A DNA stretch of 64,000 nt from the NCBI RefSeq assembly GCF_002959965.1, contig NZ_PREV01000027.1:682001-746000 (forward strand), in the 5' to 3' direction. Shown piece after piece: positions 35,257 through 43,360 of the stretch. Each line of letters starts with the position of its first letter. Within the stretch, counting starts at the first letter, position 1. A program made the position numbers and the translations under genes. The DNA comes from Microbulbifer pacificus (GTDB lineage: Bacteria > Pseudomonadota > Gammaproteobacteria > Pseudomonadales > Cellvibrionaceae). The notes below the pieces were generated by a model. That model was not told where the DNA came from. It saw nothing but the letters and a program-made list of their open reading frames with translations, and searched no databases.

Positions 35257-35790
35257 ATGGAAATAACGTTGTTCAAGAAACTGGCCGCAGCGGCCTTTAT
35301 TGCAGGCGGCTGTATTGCCGGCGCTGCACAGGCCCAAACCCTGCAGGTCAGCATCGAAATTCCGCGCCTCAATGTAGCGGAATACCACAAACCCTATGTC
35401 GCGGTATGGCTGGAAGACGAAGCCCGCAAAGCCACCCAGATTGCGGTGTGGTACGACCTGGAAATGCGCAACAACGAAGGCAAAAAATGGCTCAAGGATC
35501 TGCGCCAGTGGTGGCGTCGCGGCGGCCGCAGCCTGGATGTGCCGGTCGACGGCATTACCTCCGCCACCTACGGCCCCGGTGAGCACGCGCTAGACGTGGT
35601 TATTGCCGAGAGCGATCTGGCAAAGCTGGCCCCGGGCAAATACCGCCTGCGGGTGGAAGCGGCCCGCGAAGTGGGCGGCCGCGAGCTGGTGGAAATTCCC
35701 CTGACCTGGCCGCTGGAGAAGTCCAGCCTGCCTTTGTCCGCCAAGGGCGAAGAAGAACTCGGTAGCATCCGCATCGCGATGCTTCCCTGA
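35257..35790 (+). CDS. DUF2271 periplasmic protein
   Basis: 177 residues with a cleavable signal peptide (FIAGGCIAGAAQA) and a DUF2271 domain: IPRLNVAEYHKPYVAVWLED, WYDLEMRNNEGKKWLKDLRQ, and VDGITSATYGPGEHALDV. GGGGAGAG precedes ATG 35257. The biochemical role is unknown; the family is found almost only beside PepSY and DUF4198 genes in iron-regulated clusters, as here. Separated by 33 bases from the gene before and about 31 from the start of the next. Confidence 0.85.
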   Translation: MEITLFKKLAAAAFIAGGCIAGAAQAQTLQVSIEIPRLNVAEYHKPYVAVWLEDEARKATQIAVWYDLEMRNNEGKKWLKDLRQWWRRGGRSLDVPVDGITSATYGPGEHALDVVIAESDLAKLAPGKYRLRVEAAREVGGRELVEIPLTWPLEKSSLPLSAKGEEELGSIRIAMLP

Positions 35791-35821
35791 AAACGTTTTG
35801 AAAATGGATAAGGAAAAACCC

Positions 35822-36655
35822 ATGAAAAAAATGACCCTTGCCAACCTGTTGCTGGCCGGCGTTATCACCGCCGGTATTGCCATGCAGGCACAGGCGCACC
35901 GCGCCTGGATTCTGCCGAGCTCCACCGTACTGTCCGGTGACGATCCCTACGTGACTTTCGACGCGGCGGTTTCCAACACCATTTTCTTTCCGGACCACGT
36001 TGCCCTGGGGGCCGACGCGGTAACCGCAATCGCGCCAAATGGTGAAAAGGTTGCGCTGGAGAATGCGGCCAGAGGCAAATACCGCACGACCTTTGATGTG
36101 CAACTGAAGGAAAAGGGGACGTATAAAATCGGCCTTGCGTCCTCCGGCCTGCGCGCCTTCTGGAAAGACGACGAAGGCAATCGCAAGATGTGGCCTGGCC
36201 GTGGCCAGCAAGCGAACGATGCCGATTTCGCGACCGCAGTTCCCAAAAATGCCAAAGAGTTGCGCGTGAGCCAGAGCTCCCGTCGCATTGAAACTTTTGT
36301 TACAGCCGGCGAACCGTCTGACACGGTGCTGAAACCCGAAGGTGTCGGTCTGGAACTGGTGCCGGTGACCCACCCCAACGATCTGTACGCCGGTGAAGCG
36401 GCCAAATTCAAATTGCTGATCGACGGTGAGCCCGCCAAGGGTGCCGACGTTGTACTGATCCCGGGTGGCAGTCGTTACCGCGACAATCAGGATGAAATCA
36501 AAGTGAAAGCGGATACCGCGGGTCTGTTCAGTGTCACCTGGCCGAGCGCCGGCCAGTACTTTATGGAAGCAGAATACGAAGACAATAAAGCCAAGGCACC
36601 GGCCACGGTGCGCAGTGCTTCTTACGCTGCGACCTTTGAAGTGTTGCCGATGTAA
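35822..36655 (+). CDS. DUF4198 periplasmic protein
   Basis: 277 residues from ATG 35822, preferred over 35798 because AAGGA lies seven bases upstream and it gives a clean signal peptide (LLAGVITAGIAMQAQA). The mature protein begins HRAWILPSSTVLSGDDPYVT, the family's conserved His-containing start, and ends in a beta-sandwich (VTWPSAGQYFMEAEYEDN). DUF4198 proteins include nickel- and cobalt-associated (NikK/CbiK-like) periplasmic factors; in this context a role in binding iron or its chelate is more likely, but this is inference. Confidence 0.85.
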   Translation: MKKMTLANLLLAGVITAGIAMQAQAHRAWILPSSTVLSGDDPYVTFDAAVSNTIFFPDHVALGADAVTAIAPNGEKVALENAARGKYRTTFDVQLKEKGTYKIGLASSGLRAFWKDDEGNRKMWPGRGQQANDADFATAVPKNAKELRVSQSSRRIETFVTAGEPSDTVLKPEGVGLELVPVTHPNDLYAGEAAKFKLLIDGEPAKGADVVLIPGGSRYRDNQDEIKVKADTAGLFSVTWPSAGQYFMEAEYEDNKAKAPATVRSASYAATFEVLPM

Positions 36656-36696
36656 TTCCTGAACGCGGTGCATTTGATGAATTCGGGAGCGGGTAG

Positions 36697-38238
36697 ATGA
36701 CAGAGAATCAGCGCATCGCCATTGCCGTCGTGTGCACGCTGGCCTGGCTCCTGTGGGTTGCAGTGCTGTTTGTACGGCATCGCCGGGACCTGCACTGCGC
36801 ACTGCGTCAGCAGCGCACACAGAGGCCGGGTGCCGTACTCATTGCCTACGCGAGCCAGAGCGGTACTGCCGCCGCGCTGGCCCGCCAGAGTGCGGAGCAC
36901 CTGCGCACGTCGCAGCCGGTCACCGTGTTACCTCTCAGTCAGGTGTCGTCGCAGACACTGCAAACCGCCAGTAAAGCGCTGTTCGTTGTCAGCACCTACG
37001 GGGAAGGCGAGGCACCGGATAACGGTCAACGCTTTGCCAGACATTACCTCAACGGGGATGCGACCGCGCTGGATCTCTCCCATCTTTCCTATTCAGTCGT
37101 TGCACTCGGTGACAGTACCTACGCGCGCTTCTGCGCCTTCGGTCAACTGCTGTACGACGGCATGGCGAAATTGGGTGCGAAAGCACTGGAGCCGTTATAC
37201 AAAGTCGACAGCGCCCGTGCGGCCGCCGATGGTGCTGGTGGCAGTATTGAGAGCGCCATGCCGGCCTGGTTCAGCGCAGCAGCAATGGCGAAGAGCAATA
37301 CCAGCCGCAAGCCCAGCACTTGGTGGAGACTGGCGGAGCGCCGTCTGCTCAATCCCGGCAGTCCCGGCGCGCCACTATTTGAACTGACCCTGCGTGCGGT
37401 GAACGATTGGCCCAAATGGCGGGCGGGCGATGTGTTCGTATTACAGCCGCGCCAGCCGCGCGAGGTGGTGGTGCGTTGGCTCGCACGATATGCGCTCGAT
37501 GCGAACGAGTGGATCGTTAGCGGCGGTCGCGGCCAGACCCTGCAAGCCTGGTTGCGGGACCGTGTTCTGCCTGTGGCGGCATTCGATCGGGAAAAGTTGT
37601 TGCGCGGCGATTTTTCCGAATTTCCTCTGCTGCCCGCACGTGAATATTCCGTAGCGTCCTGTGGTGAAGAGAAAGCGCTCAAATTGATCGTACGGCAGCA
37701 ATTCCGTCCATCCGGGGAACACGGGGTCGGCTCAGGCTGGCTTACGGAATACTGTGAAGTGGGTGAGCTGTTTGCGGGCGATCTGCGGGAGAACCGCAAC
37801 TGCCACACGTCAGATCACAGCCGTCCGTTATTACTGATTGGTGCGGGTAGCGGCCTTGCCGGGTTGCGCGCGCAACTGGCGGAGCGCGCGGGCGCGCCGG
37901 ATGCCGGGCTGGTGTGGCTGGTGTTCGGTGAGCGCTGCCCCGACACGGATCGGCCCCTGTCCCGGGAACTGGACACCTGGCTGCGGCAGGGAACCCTGTC
38001 CCGCTGCGACCGGATTTTCTCCCGCAGAGCGCACACGGAATTCCGTTATGTACAAGACTTTCTCGCAGCACAGTCAGCGGAATTGTGCTCTTTTATTTCC
38101 CGTGGCGCGGATATCTATGTGTGCGGCAATCGCACCGGTATGGGCGCAGGCGTACATCGGGTGCTTGAGCAATTACTGGGTGAGGTCGAGCTGGATGTGC
38201 TGCTGCAATCCGGGCGCTATCGGCGGGATCTCTACTGA
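36697..38238 (+). CDS. membrane-anchored flavodoxin/FNR reductase (sulfite reductase flavoprotein-like)
   Basis: 513 residues: one N-terminal TM helix (IAVVCTLAWLLWVAVLFV), a flavodoxin domain (ASQSGTAAALARQSAEHL, FVVSTYGEGEAPDNGQRFA, YSVVALGDSTYARFCAFG; about 46-190), then an FAD-binding segment with REYSVAS (about 313) and an NADPH-binding end (LLLIGAGSGLAGLRAQLAER, ADIYVCGNRTGMGAGVHRVL). It should pass electrons NADPH-FAD-FMN to a membrane partner. As the last gene of a Fur-controlled PepSY operon it probably powers reduction of ferric siderophore in the envelope. The connecting domain of classical CysJ is shortened. Confidence 0.85.
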   Translation: MTENQRIAIAVVCTLAWLLWVAVLFVRHRRDLHCALRQQRTQRPGAVLIAYASQSGTAAALARQSAEHLRTSQPVTVLPLSQVSSQTLQTASKALFVVSTYGEGEAPDNGQRFARHYLNGDATALDLSHLSYSVVALGDSTYARFCAFGQLLYDGMAKLGAKALEPLYKVDSARAAADGAGGSIESAMPAWFSAAAMAKSNTSRKPSTWWRLAERRLLNPGSPGAPLFELTLRAVNDWPKWRAGDVFVLQPRQPREVVVRWLARYALDANEWIVSGGRGQTLQAWLRDRVLPVAAFDREKLLRGDFSEFPLLPAREYSVASCGEEKALKLIVRQQFRPSGEHGVGSGWLTEYCEVGELFAGDLRENRNCHTSDHSRPLLLIGAGSGLAGLRAQLAERAGAPDAGLVWLVFGERCPDTDRPLSRELDTWLRQGTLSRCDRIFSRRAHTEFRYVQDFLAAQSAELCSFISRGADIYVCGNRTGMGAGVHRVLEQLLGEVELDVLLQSGRYRRDLY

Positions 38239-38319
38239 TCTCAATTTTTTACCCCGGTTTTTCTCCCCCGATTTCCAGGCACGGACCTTTCGATGATATG
38301 TCTGGAGTCTGAATGCGCC

Positions 38320-38335
38320 ACTGCCATTGGGCAGT
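38320..38335 (+). terminator. possible terminator of the iron operon
   Basis: ACTGCC-ATTG-GGCAGT followed by ATTTCTTATT, 82 bases after the reductase stop. A 6-bp stem with a T-rich tail; weak. Confidence 0.35.
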
Positions 38336-38515
38336 ATTTCTTATTCAAACTCTCCACACTCAAAAAGCACCCGCATTGATACTTGAGCGTCGCTCCTGAT
38401 TCTTTGCCGGCATGTTTCGCCGATTTTTGAACCGGTCTGACTGTGTCGGGCTGGTGAAACAAAAGTCTTTGCTTTATTTTCTGGCGCTACTCGAACAAGA
38501 AACCAGAGAGTTGTC

Positions 38516-39598
38516 ATGAAGAGCTTTTTTGATCCGCTTCACCGCCCGTGTCTGAAACTTCTGTCGGGCATTCTGATGGTCGCCTGCCTGACATCTCAGG
38601 CGCAACAACCGCCCGCGCCCGCAACCCCAACCCCAACCCCGACATTCGCCATCGCCATCCACGGCGGTGCCGGCACTATCGAAAAATCCGGTATGACACC
38701 GGAAAAAGAGCGTGCCTATCGCGCCAAGCTGGAAGAGGCTCTCAATGCCGGGTATGGCGTTCTTGAGAACGGTGGCTCCAGCCTGGATGCGGTGGTGGCC
38801 GCGATCAACGTGATGGAAGATTCTCCGCTGTTCAATGCCGGCAAGGGCGCGGTTTACACCTATGACGGTGCTCACGAACTGGATGCGTCGATTATGGATG
38901 GACGCAATCGCGAGGCCGGGGCTGTTGCCGGGGTCAGGCATATCGCCAACCCCATCAATCTTGCGCGGATGGTGATGGAGGACTCTCCGTTTGTAATGCT
39001 GGCGGGGGAAGGGGCCGAGACGTTCGCCCGCAGCCGCGGCGTACCGATGGTAGACAACAAGACGTTCGACACCGAACAGCGTCGCAAGCAGCTTGACCGC
39101 GCAAAAGAAAAACTCGACCGGGAAAACAAGCAGGACAAAGATTACCGGGCGGCGGTAGAGGCTCTGCCGGTACCTTGGCGAATGGGCACTGTGGGTGCCG
39201 TGGCTCTGGATCAGCAGGGCAATCTCGCCGCCGGAACCTCCACCGGGGGGATGACCGCGAAGCGCTACGGGCGTATCGGCGACTCCCCGGTAATCGGTGC
39301 CGGCACGTTCGCGGACAACGCGTCCTGCGCAGTCTCCGCCACCGGTCATGGTGAGTACTTTATCCGCTATAACGTCGCCGCTGATATCTGTACTCGCGTC
39401 GCCTATCAGGGCAAAACGGTGGCGCAGGCCGCGGATGAAGTGATCAATCAGGTACTTCTGCCAGTGGGCGGCACCGGTGGTGTCATCGTGCTGGACGCCA
39501 AGGGCAATATCGCACTCACCTTCAACACCGCAGGGATGTACCGCGGCAGCCGCGTGGTCGGGCAAGAGCCGCAGGTGGCGATTTTTGGTGAAGGTTGA
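38516..39598 (+). CDS. isoaspartyl peptidase/L-asparaginase, envelope form
   Basis: 360-residue Ntn-hydrolase of the IaaA/plant asparaginase family, which removes isoaspartyl residues and hydrolyses asparagine. IAIHGGAGTIEKSG opens the domain; autocleavage occurs before the Thr of RMGTVGAVALD (about residue 225), with GTSTGGMTAKRYGRIGDSP and NVAADICTRVAYQG downstream. The N-terminus is a signal sequence that may end in a lipobox (LMVAC, Cys24) followed by a Pro/Ala/Thr spacer, so the enzyme is probably exported, whereas E. coli IaaA is cytoplasmic. AGAGAG precedes ATG 38516. Monocistronic, convergent with tRNA-Arg. Confidence 0.92.
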   Translation: MKSFFDPLHRPCLKLLSGILMVACLTSQAQQPPAPATPTPTPTFAIAIHGGAGTIEKSGMTPEKERAYRAKLEEALNAGYGVLENGGSSLDAVVAAINVMEDSPLFNAGKGAVYTYDGAHELDASIMDGRNREAGAVAGVRHIANPINLARMVMEDSPFVMLAGEGAETFARSRGVPMVDNKTFDTEQRRKQLDRAKEKLDRENKQDKDYRAAVEALPVPWRMGTVGAVALDQQGNLAAGTSTGGMTAKRYGRIGDSPVIGAGTFADNASCAVSATGHGEYFIRYNVAADICTRVAYQGKTVAQAADEVINQVLLPVGGTGGVIVLDAKGNIALTFNTAGMYRGSRVVGQEPQVAIFGEG

Positions 39599-39622
39599 CG
39601 CCCTGAAGGGGCGGGAATCAGA

Positions 39623-39698
39623 TGGCGTCCCCGGCCCGACTCGAACGGGCAGTCCGGACTTAGGAGGTCCGTGGTTTATCCTGTTAACCGACGGGGAC
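39623..39698 (-). tRNA. tRNA-Arg(CCT)
   Basis: 76 nt on the minus strand with CCA encoded. Acceptor GTCCCCG/CGGGGAC, D-stem GGTT/AACC, anticodon stem CGGAC/GTCCG with loop CTCCTAA (anticodon CCT, reads AGG), T-stem GCCCG/CGGGC with loop TTCGAGT, discriminator G. Confidence 0.93.
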
Positions 39699-39725
39699 GG
39701 TATTGCCCGAATGGGCAGGCGGGCC

Positions 39726-39754
39726 ATTCTAGCGGCTGAGGTCGCTGCTGTCAT
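39726..39754 (-). promoter_or_regulatory. promoter of tRNA-Arg
   Basis: On the minus strand ATGACA, 17 bases, TAGAAT, followed by a GC-rich discriminator (GGCCCGCC) as in stringently controlled stable-RNA promoters; 27 bases before the mature 5' end. Confidence 0.6.
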
Positions 39755-40105
39755 GGCGGGATTGGCTTTACTGTAACCCTGGGTAACGGATATCGCTGTT
39801 CAGTTACTCTCGTTCGCCGCAAGCCAGGGTAATTCCGTTGCGGATTTTCACTGGGAAATTGTCGTAATTTGTTCATCAATCGGGGGTATTTTGGCTCCCC
39901 AGAGGCCATTGGTGAGCCTTGGGGCTTACATGGTGGGAGGCCGTGTTTGCGGCTTGGTGTAACCCCTGATGAAAAGTTGTTTCCACCGCAAAAAGTTGCT
40001 TGACCGGAAAAGCCGGAGCTGGCTAATCTCCAGGTGCCAACAGGCAACATAACAACAACAGACAAACAGTTTCTGCCCTGGCAGATCGAGATTGTGGAGT
40101 TTTCT
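39755..40105. other. 351-bp gap with no gene seen
   Basis: Between the tRNA promoter and the PA3496-like gene. Short frames only. No recognisable RNA or convincing promoter; a GC-poor end (about 40040-40075) may contain the promoter of the next gene. Confidence 0.4.
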
Positions 40106-40279
40106 ATGAGCGGCAACGTTATCGAAAATGACATTGATTTTGATGATTCTGATTCCTCTCTGGCAGAAGAGGTACTGAAGTCAAGCAAGAGCCCCAGGGA
40201 CGCCCGCCGGATGGTCGAAGACAAGCTGGAGGAGATGCGTCTCAGACGGGAACTGATGGATTATCAGTACGACTTTTAA
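40106..40279 (+). CDS. PA3496-family small protein
   Basis: 57 residues from ATG 40106 (GTGGAG ten bases upstream); the longer frame from 40034 lacks an RBS. It has an acidic N-terminus (NVIENDIDFDDSDSS) and a conserved basic/amphipathic C-terminal helix: RDARRMVEDKLEEMRLRREL followed by MDYQYDF. This pattern fits the small PA3496-like family of gammaproteobacteria, annotated as putative envelope integrity proteins; function is not established. Single gene followed by a terminator. Confidence 0.72.
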   Translation: MSGNVIENDIDFDDSDSSLAEEVLKSSKSPRDARRMVEDKLEEMRLRRELMDYQYDF

Positions 40280-40332
40280 GCCGGGGCCGGAATGATCGGC
40301 TTTCGCACGACCGGGCCCGGCCCGGAAATATG

Positions 40333-40357
40333 AAAGGGGTGCCACTGGCACCCTTTT
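40333..40357 (+). terminator. terminator after PA3496-like gene
   Basis: AAAGGGGTGCC-ACT-GGCACCCTTTT: near-perfect 11-bp stem ending in T residues, about 53 bases after the stop. Confidence 0.8.
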
Positions 40358-40417
40358 CTGTTTGGTTTCTTTCTGTGCAGGCCATCCTACTTTGGTAAGA
40401 CGTATGGACTGGCCGGT

Positions 40418-40445
40418 TTGCACGTCCGCCGGGGGGGTGTATATT
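40418..40445 (+). promoter_or_regulatory. possible promoter of the partner-switch pair
   Basis: TTGCAC, 16 bases, TATATT, followed 43 bases later by the STAS gene ATG. The spacer contains a G7 run. Confidence 0.45.
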
Positions 40446-40487
40446 GGCCGCATTGGTCAGGAAGAGAAGGATAAAAGGAACCTTCCG

Positions 40488-40832
40488 ATGGTGGTTTCCG
40501 ACAGGTTTGAAAGCCGGGTAACTTCTGAAATATCCGAGAGCGGGGAGGCGGTAGTTATCCGCGTGACCGGCAATTTCGATTTCAATATGCACCGGGATTT
40601 CCAGCGGGCCTACCGCAATGTGGCACCGCCACCCAAAATGTTTCTGGTGGACCTGTCCGCTACTGACCACCTCGATAGTGCCGCCCTCGGCATGCTGCTG
40701 CTGTTGCGCGACTACTGTGTTGAATTGGGGCGAGGTGGGTTCCAGCCGGAGGTGGAACTGATGAATGCCAATGCCCACGTCTCCCATATCCTTTCCGTTT
40801 CCAATTTCGACCGGATTTTCAGCATACGCTGA
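40488..40832 (+). CDS. STAS-domain anti-sigma-factor antagonist (HsbA-like)
   Basis: 114 residues from ATG 40488, chosen because AAAGGA lies nine bases upstream. A single STAS domain: VIRVTGNFDFNMHRDFQRAY, then KMFLVDLSATDHLDSAALGM, where the Ser of LDSAALGML is the position normally phosphorylated in SpoIIAA-type antagonists. Such proteins bind an anti-sigma factor or kinase when unphosphorylated. It sits 14 bases before a receiver-phosphatase-kinase gene, the same pairing as HsbA and HsbR in Pseudomonas aeruginosa, so the two probably form a partner-switch module. Confidence 0.85.
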   Translation: MVVSDRFESRVTSEISESGEAVVIRVTGNFDFNMHRDFQRAYRNVAPPPKMFLVDLSATDHLDSAALGMLLLLRDYCVELGRGGFQPEVELMNANAHVSHILSVSNFDRIFSIR

Positions 40833-40846
40833 AGCGACGTGCTGCC

Positions 40847-42622
40847 GTGTCCACCTTCCGGATCCTGATCGTCGAACGTACAACCAGTGAAGCCGATGAA
40901 CTCCGCGCGCTGATTCACAGTTGGGAGTACATCAGTTCCACGGGGTGCAAACAGCCCGCAGCCATTCATTCTGTTTCGTGTGTGGAAGGTGCACTGGAAG
41001 CTTACGGCGGGTTTCTACCGAACCTGGTGATTTTTGGGTGTACGTCCGCGCGGGAGGTCACCGGTAGCCAGATCCGTCAGTTGCGCCAGAGTGGCGGAAT
41101 CGAGCCGGTACCCATTCTGTTCGTACAGGACCTCGCCGTTGCGGAGTCATCCGCAGCACCTGCAGACTGCGACGATATTCTGACCAAACCCTACAGCCCC
41201 TCTCTGGTTCAGCTCAAACTTGCCTCGATCCGTCGCTTCTGTGAGTTCAGCCGCTCGCTGATGGCGCAGCGGGACCGGCTGCGCCGCCACCATGCCGATT
41301 TCCTGCAGGAGCAGGCCAGTGCACGTGAAATCTTCTCCAACCTTGGCAATGAAAGTTGCCTGGACGGCACATCGGCAATCCGCTATCACCTGTCGCCGCG
41401 CGCGGTGCTGAATGGCGACCTGCTGGCCGCCACCTACACCCCGGATGGCAAGCTGGTTTTAATGTTGGGCGATTTTGCCGGTCACGGTCTGGCGGCGGCG
41501 GTGGGCGCGGTGCCGCTGACATCGATTTTCTATTCCATGATACCCAGAGGCTTTTCCATGGGCCGCGTGCTGCGGGAGATCAACCGCAAACTCTACGGTA
41601 TTCTTCCGCGGCAGATGTTCTGTTGCCTTGTGATGCTGGAGCTGGATCCACGGCGCAAGCATTTGCGTCTGCTGAACGCGGGTATGCCGAGTCCCTGCCT
41701 CAAGCGCACCAGCGGTGAGTTGCGCATGCTGGAATCCCGCCATCTGCCTCTCGGTGTGTTGGCCACGGACCAGATCGATGAGGCCATCGTCAATTTACGG
41801 GTGTTGCCGGGTGACCGGCTCTATCTGTGGAGCGATGGCATTCACGAGGCGCGCAACAGTAATGGGGAGCATTTTGGGGAATCCCGTCTGCTGGAACTTC
41901 TGCGCGCGGATGGTGAGGGCGGCCTGGCCTTCGATCAGATCCTGATGGCGGTCAATGCGCATGCGTCGGAGCAGCACGACGATCTGTCGCTGGTGGAGCT
42001 GGATCTCACCGATGCTTCCCTGCGTCGCAGCGGCTGTCCGACCCCGGACCAGAACGGAGAGCGCAGGGGGAGTCGGATTGGATCCTGGTCGATTGAGTTC
42101 CGGCTGGCAGAGGAGGAGTTGCGCACTGCGGATCCATTGCCACATCTGCTGAGCGTCCTCGCGCAGATGCCTGGTGCCGCCCGCTTTCAGGAGGATCTCG
42201 CCATTGTTCTTGGGGAGCTGTTTCGCAATGCACTGGAGCACGGTGTGCTGGAACTGGATTCCTCCATCAAGTCTACGGACGACGGCTTTATCCGTTATTA
42301 CGACCTGATGGCGGAACGGCGGAGTCGTTTGAGTGACGGTTGGGTGAGCATCGCGCTCTGCTGCCGCGAGGGCGATACCGGCGGTGAGCTGAAACTCGTG
42401 GTGGAAGACAGCGGAGCGGGTTTCCCGGAAGTTCGTGAGCCCAAAGGTATCTACTCCGGCCGCGGCCTTGCGCTGTTACAGACGGTGTGCAGTGAGGTGC
42501 AGCTGGTGCCCGGCAGCAGCCGGGTGGAGGCAATCATTCGCTGGAGTAGCGACCGGCCTGCGGAACCGGATTCCGGTGGATCGTCATCAGATGCCGTACA
42601 AATCCTCCCGGTGCCGGTATAA
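40847..42622 (+). CDS. receiver-PP2C-HATPase regulator (HsbR-like) with Asp-less receiver
   Basis: 591 residues from GTG 40847. Domains: receiver (1-120), short helical linker, PP2C/SpoIIE phosphatase (about 190-385; LMLGDFAGHGLAAAVGAVPL, LYLWSDGIHEARN, HDDLSLVELD), and a HATPase_c kinase-like domain (about 420-570; LGELFRNALEHGVLE and GRGLALLQTVC). It should phosphorylate and dephosphorylate the neighbouring STAS protein, setting a sigma-factor or surface-behaviour switch. The receiver lacks the phospho-acceptor: where D is expected at the end of beta-3 the sequence is LVIFGCTSA, while the distal Lys (DDILTKPYS) is kept. So it is probably not controlled by ordinary phosphotransfer. No other kinase is nearby. 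Confidence 0.87.
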   Translation: MSTFRILIVERTTSEADELRALIHSWEYISSTGCKQPAAIHSVSCVEGALEAYGGFLPNLVIFGCTSAREVTGSQIRQLRQSGGIEPVPILFVQDLAVAESSAAPADCDDILTKPYSPSLVQLKLASIRRFCEFSRSLMAQRDRLRRHHADFLQEQASAREIFSNLGNESCLDGTSAIRYHLSPRAVLNGDLLAATYTPDGKLVLMLGDFAGHGLAAAVGAVPLTSIFYSMIPRGFSMGRVLREINRKLYGILPRQMFCCLVMLELDPRRKHLRLLNAGMPSPCLKRTSGELRMLESRHLPLGVLATDQIDEAIVNLRVLPGDRLYLWSDGIHEARNSNGEHFGESRLLELLRADGEGGLAFDQILMAVNAHASEQHDDLSLVELDLTDASLRRSGCPTPDQNGERRGSRIGSWSIEFRLAEEELRTADPLPHLLSVLAQMPGAARFQEDLAIVLGELFRNALEHGVLELDSSIKSTDDGFIRYYDLMAERRSRLSDGWVSIALCCREGDTGGELKLVVEDSGAGFPEVREPKGIYSGRGLALLQTVCSEVQLVPGSSRVEAIIRWSSDRPAEPDSGGSSSDAVQILPVPV

Positions 42623-42623
42623 T
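42618..42623 (+). promoter_or_regulatory. -10 element before the ccm operon
   Basis: Perfect TATAAT 33 bases before the ccmA ATG, without a good -35; it overlaps the end of the regulator gene. Confidence 0.35.
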
Positions 42624-42655
42624 CCCGCTCAGTTTTTCATCAACTGCGGTGTGTA

Positions 42656-43360
42656 ATGGCATCTGAGCTCCCCCTGACACCCGGTACATCCGGATTCGAA
42701 GCTGAACGTGCATGTGAGCAGTCGCTGACGGTGCGAGGGCTGGCGTGCGAGCGCGACGGACGGGTGCTGTTTGAGGGGCTTGAGCTTACCCTGGCGGCGG
42801 GCTGCGCGGTACAGGTGGAGGGGGCAAACGGGGCGGGAAAGAGCACCCTGATTCGAACCCTGATCGGCAGTACTTCTGACTTCACCGGCACTATTTCCTG
42901 GCGCGGACAGCCCTTTCCCCGGGGGCTTGCGGCCCTGCGGTCATCACTCCTTTACATCGGTCACTGCGCCGGTATCCGGCGCGGCCTGACGCCACTCGAA
43001 AACCTTGCGTGGTACGGCGCCCGACGGGAGGATGCCCTGCAGGCGCTGGATGAAGTCGGGCTCTATGGCTTTGAGGATGTGCTGTGCCAACAGCTTTCCG
43101 CCGGACAGAATCGGCGGGTGGCACTGGCGCGCTTGTACCTGCCGGTGGCGGCGCCCCTGTGGATTCTGGATGAGCCCCTGGCCGCGCTCGATGTGGCGGG
43201 GGTGGCGAGTCTTGAGACTCGGATGAACCGTCATCTGCAGCGTGGAGGCAGTGTGCTTCTGACCTCTCATCAGCCCGTTAATATTGCGCCGTTGCAACGG
43301 GTCAGCCTCGCGGATTTTCAGCCGCGGATGACCGTTGAGGAGGCGTATCGTGCAGGCTGA
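42656..43360 (+). CDS. ccmA: heme exporter ATPase CcmA
   Basis: 234 residues, ATPase of the CcmABCD complex of cytochrome c maturation system I, which releases holo-CcmE. Walker A VEGANGAGKSTLIRTLIG (about 55), signature LSAGQNRRVALARL (about 147), Walker B LWILDEPLAALD, and switch His in LTSHQPVN. The N-terminus carries about 15 extra residues compared with E. coli CcmA. Overlaps ccmB by 11 bases. Starts the ccmABCDEFG series after a TATAAT element. Confidence 0.95.
   Translation: MASELPLTPGTSGFEAERACEQSLTVRGLACERDGRVLFEGLELTLAAGCAVQVEGANGAGKSTLIRTLIGSTSDFTGTISWRGQPFPRGLAALRSSLLYIGHCAGIRRGLTPLENLAWYGARREDALQALDEVGLYGFEDVLCQQLSAGQNRRVALARLYLPVAAPLWILDEPLAALDVAGVASLETRMNRHLQRGGSVLLTSHQPVNIAPLQRVSLADFQPRMTVEEAYRAG

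Noticed and set aside
39599..39613. GCCCTGAAGGGGC hairpin as terminator of the isoaspartyl peptidase gene
   Set aside because: Stem of about 5 bp without T run; too weak to call.
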